Assembly (NCBI GenBank): GCA_947483095.1 | Contig: CANKLD010000092.1 | Coordinates: forward strand, 1-5,444 | Length of the DNA stretch: 5,444 bases | Reading direction: 5' to 3' | Origin: Bacteroidota bacterium | GTDB lineage: Bacteria; Bacteroidota; Bacteroidia; Flavobacteriales; Flavobacteriaceae | Notes under the pieces: generated by a model | Databases searched by the model: none | Seen by the model: the letters and a program-made list of their open reading frames with translations, nothing else | Told to the model about the DNA's origin: nothing | Shown here: positions 1-5,444 of the stretch, piece by piece | Layout: every line of letters starts with the position of its first letter | Numbering within the stretch: the first letter of the stretch is position 1 | Program-made: the position numbers and the translations under genes

Positions 1-1445
1 GATTAGCAAAAATTTCAACCGTTTTCAATAAAAATTATTGTCAACAAGCAATTTGCGGACCTACAAGAGCGAGTATTATGACAGGAACTCGTCCTGATGT
101 AACTCAGGTTTGGAATTTAACAACCCAAATGCGTGATGTAAATCCGAATGTAGTTACGCTGCCACAATATTTAATTAGTCAAGGTTATGAAACCTCTGGA
201 ATTGGGAAAATATACCATCCTTCAAGTGCCATCGGTGGGGTTGATCCAGTTTCTTGGAGTATTCCATATTTAAAATTGAAAGAATCTGATTTTCCAGCTG
301 ATTTAGGTTCTCCTGCAAATGGTCAATACCAGTTACCTGAAACCAAAGCAAGAATGACGCCTGAAATCATTGCGGAAAGAAAAAAACAAAGTAAAGATTT
401 AGCTTCAAATGATGAAAATCCTAAAAGTATCAAAGGGCCTTCAGTTGAATGTATTGATTTACCAGATAATGCCTATCAAGACGGTGTTAATGCTCTTTTG
501 GCAAAAGAACAAATTATAAAACTTTCTAAAGGGGATAAGCCGTTTTTCATGGCGGTAGGATTTTCTAAACCTCATTTACCTTTTGTATCTCCAAAAAAAT
601 ATTGGGATTTATACAAAAGAGAAGACATGCCAATTGTCTCTTTTCAAGAACATTCAAAAAACGGACCCCTAATTGCCTATCATCAATCGGGTGAATTACG
701 TAACTATTTAGACATTCCTGAATTTGCAACTTTACCTTCTGATTCTCTTAGAATTGGTTTGAAACTTGAAAAACAAAAAGAATTAATTCACGGTTATTAT
801 GCTGCAGTATCTTATTTAGATGCACAAGTTGGCGTTTTATTGAATACCTTAGAATCTCTAGGAACTTTAAATAATACTATAATTGTACTTTGGGGAGATC
901 ACGGATGGCATTTAGGTGACCATGATTTGTGGCACAAACACACCAATTTTGAAGAAGCTACAAGAGCTCCATTAATCATTGCTGGACCTGGAATTAAATC
1001 GGGTAAAACGAATTCTCTTACTGAATTTGTAGATGTTTTTCCAACAATTTGTGATTTAGCAGGTGTGCCCATTCCAAACAAATTAGACGGTTTAAGCTTG
1101 AAGCCACTGATGTTAAACAATAGTGCAAAAGTGAATGATTACTCCATTAGTCAGTATCCTAGAAAATTAAAGAAATTGGAAATGATTAAAAAAGGATATA
1201 CCGATTCTAAAATGATGGGTTACAGTTTGAGAACCGATAAATACAGATTTACTATTTGGATGAATAATTTTACAAGCAAGCAACCATATAACGAATCTCA
1301 AGTTTATGCTTCAGAAATGTACGATTATGTAAAAGACCCTTTGGAGAAAGTAAACGTTGTTAATGAAAAAGATTATGCTACCATTTCTAAAGAGTTGAAA
1401 GCTAAAATGCTTGATTACTTTAAAAGTGAATTAGCAAAAAAATAA
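1..1445 (+). CDS. Iduronate-2-sulfatase-like S1 family sulfatase, 5' end missing
   Basis: Hydrolyses a sulfate ester, probably on a uronic-acid residue of an oligosaccharide, in the periplasm. The frame is open from base 3 (480 visible codons, Leu1 at base 3), so the gene starts upstream of the window. The ATG at 78 is internal: it lies after the sulfatase signature C-G-P-T-R-A-S, whose Cys18 (bases 54-56) would become formylglycine. Other expected catalytic residues are visible: Lys69 and His72 in GKIYH, His191 in KPHLPF, Asp299-His300 in GDHGW, and Lys312. The Cys-to-Lys (51) and His-to-Lys (12) spacings agree with those I recall for human iduronate-2-sulfatase, and SQYPR and MGYSLRT (around 405-411) also recall that enzyme. 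By alignment with the paralogue at 5122, about 60 N-terminal residues are missing, including the signal peptide and first Asp-Asp metal ligands. The C-terminus has no T9SS tail. The family is clear; the exact substrate is not. Confidence 0.93.
   Translation, partial: LAKISTVFNKNYCQQAICGPTRASIMTGTRPDVTQVWNLTTQMRDVNPNVVTLPQYLISQGYETSGIGKIYHPSSAIGGVDPVSWSIPYLKLKESDFPADLGSPANGQYQLPETKARMTPEIIAERKKQSKDLASNDENPKSIKGPSVECIDLPDNAYQDGVNALLAKEQIIKLSKGDKPFFMAVGFSKPHLPFVSPKKYWDLYKREDMPIVSFQEHSKNGPLIAYHQSGELRNYLDIPEFATLPSDSLRIGLKLEKQKELIHGYYAAVSYLDAQVGVLLNTLESLGTLNNTIIVLWGDHGWHLGDHDLWHKHTNFEEATRAPLIIAGPGIKSGKTNSLTEFVDVFPTICDLAGVPIPNKLDGLSLKPLMLNNSAKVNDYSISQYPRKLKKLEMIKKGYTDSKMMGYSLRTDKYRFTIWMNNFTSKQPYNESQVYASEMYDYVKDPLEKVNVVNEKDYATISKELKAKMLDYFKSELAKK
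33..73 (+). repeat. Direct repeat copy 1, sulfatase active-site segment
   Basis: A 41-base stretch encoding the formylglycine signature of the first sulfatase. It matches bases 5332-5372 in the second sulfatase at 39 of 41 positions (differences at 51 and 62). It reflects paralogy under strong coding constraint, not a mobile element; no inverted ends or target duplications are seen. Confidence 0.75.
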
Positions 1446-1464
1446 TTGTTTTAACTTGTATAAA

Positions 1465-3297
1465 ATGAATAAATCAAGAATATATTTCCTGCTTTTTTTA
1501 ATTGTTTTACTACAAGGGATAACTTATGGTCAAACCTCAAGTTTGGTTTCCATGGGATCCAATGGAAATTTAATATACACTCCAGATAGTAAAGGTAATG
1601 TAATTCCCGATTTTAGTGCTGTTGGTTTTATGAATGGTGAAGCTCCGATACCAACAATTGGTGTGGTTTTAACTGTAAATCCGGTTATTGGAGACAATTC
1701 TGCAAATGTTCAAAACGCTATCAATCAAGTGGCAGCAATGCCATTAGACGTAAATGGTTTTCGAGGAACCATTCTTTTTAAAAGTGGTACTTATGAAATT
1801 AATACAGCAATTATAATTAACACCAGCGGAATAGTTCTTCGTGGTGAAGGTTTTGACGTTAATGGCACTAATTTTAAATTTACTAGAGCCATCAGAAACT
1901 CACCCCCTAACTCGCAAGATAATCTATTTAACTTTATTGGAGCTTCTGGAACTTCATACAATTCGTCTAATTCAACTAGAAAAGGTATTACAGATGCTTA
2001 TGTTGCCATTGGTAAAAAACAAATTACAGTTGCTTCCGGTCACACATTTGCCAGAGGCGATAAAGTTTTTGTTCATCGAATTCCAAATGATGCCTGGATA
2101 AATTTATTGGGAATGAATTTATTATCTACCTTCGATCCAGCTGCTACTAATTGGACAGCGAGTGGTTACGACATGGATTCTGAAAGAAAAATAGAAAATA
2201 TAAATGGCAATGTGATTACTTTGGATGCCCCAATAATGGATATTATTGATCCTGTTTATTCAACTGGTGAATTGGTTAAATTTACCGATAATAGAATAAA
2301 TAACTGTGGTATCGAAAACATGAGAATTTCTTCAATATATGCGTCTGCAACAGACGAAAATCATGGTTGGGAAGCAGTTGCATTTGATAACATATACAAT
2401 GCTTGGGCTAAAAATTTAGAAGTTTATTATTTCGGATATTCAGCAGTTCACATCAATTCTGATGCTAGTTTCATCACCGTAGATGCCTGTAAAATGTACG
2501 ACCCAAAATCAATTATTGATGGAAGCCGTCGCTATTCCTTTAATGTGGATGGGCAACGATGTTTAGTACAAAATTGCATCACTAGAAATGGACGTCACGA
2601 TTATTTAAACGGCAGTAGAACATGTGGTCCTAATGTGTTTTATAACAGTTCGTCGACTATACAACATAGTGACATAGGCCCTCACCATCGTTGGGCAACC
2701 GGAATATTATTTGATAATTTAACAGGCAACGGAAATATGAATGTGCAAAACAGATTGGTAATGGGAAGCGGACACGGATGGTCTGGTGGTCAAATCATGT
2801 TTTGGAATTGCAATGCCAATAGAATGGTAATTCAAGATCCGCCAGGTGATTCTATTAATTGGGCGATTGGTTGTATTTCTTCAAATATTACAGGTGTTGG
2901 TGATGCAACTACAGCACCAATAGGTGTAATTCAATCGCAAGGAACTCGTATTTCGGCTATTCCTAGTTTGTATTTAGCACAATTAAATGACCGACTAGCA
3001 AATTTATCAAACAATCAATATGATTTAATAAGTAATGAAAACTCACTTTTTATTGCTCCAAACCCAGCTAAATCTCAAATTACAATTCATTCAAATCAGC
3101 CATTTAATTCAAAAAGCAAGATTTCTATATTAAATTTAAATGGACAAATTGTAAAAAAACAAATAGATATAGTAAATTATTCTGTTGATAAATTAGCATT
3201 CAATCTTGATGTTTCTGATTTGGATGATGGTATTTATTTTGCTGAAATAGTTAAAGAAACGAATCCTAAAGCCATTAAATTTATACTTAAAAAATAG
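1465..3297 (+). CDS. Secreted right-handed beta-helix protein (pectate-lyase-like superfamily) with T9SS sorting domain; activity unknown
   Basis: A 610-residue exported protein, probably acting on an extracellular polysaccharide as a lyase, hydrolase or epimerase; the exact activity cannot be read from the sequence. Residues 1-22 form a signal peptide, likely cut at TYG|QTS. Residues about 71-130 resemble the start of pectate-lyase-3-like beta-helices: an N-A-I-N-Q helix, then FRGT, SGTYEI and LRGEG. Asn/Ile/Val-rich coils run to about 510. Polar motifs that could form an active site are DENHGW (297-302), GSRRY (353-357), NGRHDY (375-380) and DIGPHHRW (403-410). A conserved-looking segment SLYLAQLNDRL (501-511) closes the helix part. 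Residues about 527-610, with APNPAKS, LNGQIVKKQ and DGIYFAEI, are a T9SS type A sorting domain. I chose ATG 1465 over the in-frame TTG at 1456 because it gives a standard signal peptide and has the same TATAAAATG context as the next gene. It lies 19 bases after the sulfatase and is probably co-transcribed with it. Confidence 0.88.
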   Translation: MNKSRIYFLLFLIVLLQGITYGQTSSLVSMGSNGNLIYTPDSKGNVIPDFSAVGFMNGEAPIPTIGVVLTVNPVIGDNSANVQNAINQVAAMPLDVNGFRGTILFKSGTYEINTAIIINTSGIVLRGEGFDVNGTNFKFTRAIRNSPPNSQDNLFNFIGASGTSYNSSNSTRKGITDAYVAIGKKQITVASGHTFARGDKVFVHRIPNDAWINLLGMNLLSTFDPAATNWTASGYDMDSERKIENINGNVITLDAPIMDIIDPVYSTGELVKFTDNRINNCGIENMRISSIYASATDENHGWEAVAFDNIYNAWAKNLEVYYFGYSAVHINSDASFITVDACKMYDPKSIIDGSRRYSFNVDGQRCLVQNCITRNGRHDYLNGSRTCGPNVFYNSSSTIQHSDIGPHHRWATGILFDNLTGNGNMNVQNRLVMGSGHGWSGGQIMFWNCNANRMVIQDPPGDSINWAIGCISSNITGVGDATTAPIGVIQSQGTRISAIPSLYLAQLNDRLANLSNNQYDLISNENSLFIAPNPAKSQITIHSNQPFNSKSKISILNLNGQIVKKQIDIVNYSVDKLAFNLDVSDLDDGIYFAEIVKETNPKAIKFILKK

Positions 3298-3318
3298 ATT
3301 TAAATTAAATAATATAAA

Positions 3319-5052
3319 ATGAAAAATTTCAAATTAGTTACTTTTTTAGTTTTGCTAAATTTATTATTTATACAAACATTGAAAGCAATAGAATATACTG
3401 TTAATTCTATAGCTGAATTGAAAACCGCTATTAATAATTCAGTTGCAAACGATATTATTAGTCTAGCTGATGGGACTTATTTAAATACTAATTTGACTAT
3501 TAGTAAAAATAAAATCACGGTAAAGGCTTTAAATCCAGGCGGTGTTTTTTTAAATGGATCCAATGCAATATTCATATCTGGAGATAATGTTATCTTCAGT
3601 GGTTTTCAGTTTACCAGTGGATTTCCATTCCCATCATTAAATAAAACAGTAATTACCGTTACAGGTGATCGTGTTGTTGTTACACAGCTTAATTTTTCAG
3701 GCTATAATGCTTCAAAGTACATCAATTTACAAGGGCAATATGATGAAATTAGTTTCTGTAATTTTGAAAACAAGCCCGTTACCTCAATTAACAATAGTGA
3801 GAAAGGGAATATGATTCATATTGCTCAGAGAGCCGATTTTACTCCAAATTATGCCACTATAAGGTATTGCTCTTTTCAAAAAATACCCGGAGATGGAGGA
3901 GATTATGGGAATGAGTGTATCCGCATAACTAATCACGAGATTGTTGAGCCTTTATCCTATCAGTCTAAAACCATTGTAGAATATTGCTATTTTACTAATA
4001 CTGGTTTAGGCGATGGTGAAGCGATTTCTGTTAAAAGTGACAATAATATACTTCGTTATAACACGATGGTAGATAATCAAAAAGCTAACTTTTGTTTTAG
4101 ATATGGTGATGACAATGTTGCTTATGGTAACTTTTTTATAAATTCAGGAGGAATCAGGATAAAAGAAGCTAATAATATTCATTGTTATAACAATTATTTT
4201 GAAAACTCCGGAAATGGGTCGGTATCTGCTCCAATTATGTTTGTGTATGACAATACTTCTGTTGTTTCACATTTAAATTATTTAAATATCGTCAATAATA
4301 CTTTTGTTGGAGGTAGTTCAATCGAATTGGATAATTATTCCGCGACTATTAATGGTAATGTGCCTATTACGACCTTTACTAATAATACTTTTGCCAACAA
4401 CATTTTTAAGTATGCAACGGGAAATATCTTTTCTGGATCAACATCAGGAATTTCTTGGATAGGAAACTTTCGACAAGGAAGTTTAGGAATAAACAATCCT
4501 TCTTCAGGTATCGCAAATACAGACCCGCTTTTAACCATAAATTCAGAGGGTTACTATGGGCTTCCGTCTAATAGTCCTGCTATAAATGCATCTAGCACCA
4601 GTTACCCTACCATTTTAGATATTTCTAATATCGATGATGACCCAACTTTATTGTTTGATATTAGTAAACAAACAAGAGTTGGAATAAAAGATGTTGGTTG
4701 CGATGAATATTCAACTGGAACTATATCAAACCGTCCCCTGACTTTGAGCGATGTAGGCCCATCTTATTTACTGGTTTTAGCAAATGAAAATTTCGATTTG
4801 GAAACTTCAATAAGTATTTATCCAAATCCTGCTAAAAACAATTTTAACATTCAATTTCCTAATAATTATATCGAAGACAGTGAAATTACTATTGTAAACA
4901 CTAACGGTCAGGTTGTAAAGAAACAGACTGTTACTCAAAATGAATTATCAAAAAGTAATAGTATAGAAATTAATGGTTTAAATAGTGGTATTTATTTTGT
5001 AAAAATTCAATCCGTTAAATTTTCAAAAACAATTAAATTAATCGTTCAATAA
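3319..5052 (+). CDS. PL6 family polysaccharide lyase (chondroitinase B / alginate lyase type) with T9SS sorting domain
   Basis: Probable beta-eliminating lyase of 577 residues that cleaves a uronic-acid polysaccharide outside the cell. Residues 1-23 are a signal peptide (likely cut TLKA|IEY). Residues about 25-465 form a right-handed parallel beta-helix typical of PL6. The PL6 core is visible: NECIRI (198-203), then GDGEAISVKS (231-240), where Lys239 matches the catalytic base and Glu234 a calcium ligand of chondroitinase B, then FRYGD with Arg261 matching the catalytic arginine. Asp232 stands where chondroitinase B has a second Glu; Asn198 is the likely remaining ligand. The family's C-terminal motifs SPAIN, DVGCDEY (458-464) and RPLTLSDVGPSY (472 on) are present. 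Residues about 497-577 (IYPNPAKN, NTNGQVVKKQ, SGIYFVKI) are a T9SS type A domain. The gene starts 21 bases after its neighbour. Whether it prefers dermatan/chondroitin, alginate or another uronan is open; the flanking sulfatases favour a sulfated substrate. Confidence 0.9.
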   Translation: MKNFKLVTFLVLLNLLFIQTLKAIEYTVNSIAELKTAINNSVANDIISLADGTYLNTNLTISKNKITVKALNPGGVFLNGSNAIFISGDNVIFSGFQFTSGFPFPSLNKTVITVTGDRVVVTQLNFSGYNASKYINLQGQYDEISFCNFENKPVTSINNSEKGNMIHIAQRADFTPNYATIRYCSFQKIPGDGGDYGNECIRITNHEIVEPLSYQSKTIVEYCYFTNTGLGDGEAISVKSDNNILRYNTMVDNQKANFCFRYGDDNVAYGNFFINSGGIRIKEANNIHCYNNYFENSGNGSVSAPIMFVYDNTSVVSHLNYLNIVNNTFVGGSSIELDNYSATINGNVPITTFTNNTFANNIFKYATGNIFSGSTSGISWIGNFRQGSLGINNPSSGIANTDPLLTINSEGYYGLPSNSPAINASSTSYPTILDISNIDDDPTLLFDISKQTRVGIKDVGCDEYSTGTISNRPLTLSDVGPSYLLVLANENFDLETSISIYPNPAKNNFNIQFPNNYIEDSEITIVNTNGQVVKKQTVTQNELSKSNSIEINGLNSGIYFVKIQSVKFSKTIKLIVQ

Positions 5053-5067
5053 CAATTCAAAAACAAA

Positions 5068-5099
5068 TAATTTTAGAATTAAACCTTTTGCTAAAATTA
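5068..5099. repeat. Small AT-rich inverted repeat between the PL6 gene and the second sulfatase
   Basis: A perfect 9-base inverted repeat, TAATTTTAG (5068-5076) and CTAAAATTA (5091-5099), with a 14-base loop. It sits in the largest non-coding gap of the window (5053-5121). Only two of the nine pairs are G-C or mixed-strength at the loop end and no T-run follows, so it is a poor intrinsic terminator. It could be an operator, a processing or mRNA-stability hairpin, or chance in AT-rich DNA. Confidence 0.3.
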
Positions 5100-5121
5100 A
5101 TATCTTACTCAAAATAATAAT

Positions 5122-5444
5122 ATGAAAAACACCTTCAAGATCTTTAAATTAGCAATAGTAGTTTTTACAACACTTTTCCTTTCAAATGTTAGTGCTCAGC
5201 AAAAAACAAAACCTAATATTTTATTCATTGGTATCGATGATTTAAAACCTATCTTGGGTTGTTATGGAAATACTCAAATAAAAACGCCAAACATGGATCG
5301 TTTGGCAAAAATGGGTACTGTTTTTATGAGTAATTATTGTCAACAAGCAGTTTGCGGACCAACAAGAGCGAGCTTAATGACGGGTAAAAGACCAGATTAT
5401 ACTAAAGTTTGGGACTTAAAAACGAAAATGCGTGACATCAATCC
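5122..5444 (+). CDS. Iduronate-2-sulfatase-like S1 family sulfatase, 3' end missing (paralogue of the gene at 1-1445)
   Basis: The first 107 codons of a second sulfatase, running off the window end. The start ATG at 5122 gives a Sec signal peptide (basic start, hydrophobic core, cleavage near NVSA|QQ, residues 25/26) with no lipobox Cys, so a soluble periplasmic enzyme is expected. PNILFIGIDDLKP carries the paired metal-binding Asp39-Asp40. IKTPNMDRLAKMG is the usual S1 N-terminal segment. The signature C-G-P-T-R-A-S-L-M-T-G places the formylglycine Cys at residue 78 (bases 5353-5355) and its Arg at 82, so this is the Cys-type sulfatase needing a cytoplasmic maturase before export. Over 47 comparable residues it matches the first sulfatase at 34 positions, so the two are paralogues, with substitutions just after the signature (for example Lys89 for Thr and Tyr93 for Val). 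It follows the PL6 gene by 69 bases. Substrate position specificity cannot be judged from this fragment. Confidence 0.93.
   Translation, partial: MKNTFKIFKLAIVVFTTLFLSNVSAQQKTKPNILFIGIDDLKPILGCYGNTQIKTPNMDRLAKMGTVFMSNYCQQAVCGPTRASLMTGKRPDYTKVWDLKTKMRDIN
5332..5372 (+). repeat. Direct repeat copy 2, sulfatase active-site segment
   Basis: Same orientation partner of bases 33-73 with two mismatches, inside the second sulfatase gene. The copies lie about 5.3 kb apart and enclose both beta-helix genes, so recombination between the paralogues could delete them (inference). Confidence 0.75.

Noticed and set aside
899..1120. Open frame on the minus strand (73 codons)
   Set aside because: Lies antisense within the sulfatase over its conserved GDHGW region; no recognisable protein features, so a shadow frame.
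1456..1464. TTG at 1456 as start of the beta-helix gene
   Set aside because: Adds only three residues before a well-formed signal peptide; ATG 1465 has the same context as the neighbouring start.
1841..2101. Open frame on the plus strand in a second frame (86 codons)
   Set aside because: Wholly inside the beta-helix gene; Leu-rich low-complexity translation from AT-rich codons, no leader or domain.
4335..4538. Open frame on the minus strand (67 codons)
   Set aside because: Antisense inside the PL6 gene with no supporting feature.
5086..5121. Possible Bacteroidota-type promoter (TTG then TAnnTTTG) before the second sulfatase
   Set aside because: TTG at 5088 and TATCTTAC at 5101 match poorly and are only 10 bases apart, too close for the known -33/-7 arrangement.
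33..5372. Direct repeats as ends of a mobile element carrying the two beta-helix genes
   Set aside because: The repeats are the conserved active-site codons of two intact paralogous genes; there is no transposase or integrase, no terminal inverted repeats and no target-site duplication.

Overview
The window looks like part of a polysaccharide-degradation gene cluster from a marine-type member of the Bacteroidota, most likely a flavobacterium. The reasons are the AT-rich sequence, starts preceded by A/T-rich leaders without a Shine-Dalgarno sequence, two secreted proteins ending in a type IX secretion (Por/T9SS type A) sorting domain, and sulfatases beside carbohydrate-active beta-helix proteins. 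No species or published locus was recognised.

Layout, all on the + strand: (1) bases 1-1445, the 3' part of an iduronate-2-sulfatase-like S1 sulfatase whose first ~60 codons lie upstream of the window; (2) 1465-3297, a secreted right-handed beta-helix protein of the pectate-lyase-like superfamily, specific activity unknown, with a T9SS tail; (3) 3319-5052, a secreted PL6-type lyase (chondroitinase B / alginate lyase family) with a T9SS tail; (4) 5122-5444, the 5' part of a second sulfatase, a close paralogue of the first. Gaps are 19, 21 and 69 bases with no convincing terminator or promoter, so the four genes probably form one transcription unit. No RNA gene, CRISPR array, insertion sequence or gene-free stretch over 300 bases is present.

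Working model (inference): the two beta-helix proteins are exported through T9SS and cut or modify a uronate-containing polysaccharide at or outside the cell surface. The two sulfatases have a Sec signal (seen in the second) and no T9SS tail (seen in the first), so they would desulfate imported oligosaccharides in the periplasm. The sulfatases argue for a sulfated substrate (dermatan/chondroitin-like, ulvan-like or another algal sulfated uronan) over plain alginate, although PL6 contains both activities. The least understood and most interesting gene is the beta-helix protein at 1465-3297. SusC/SusD transporters, regulators and the formylglycine-generating enzyme are not in the window.
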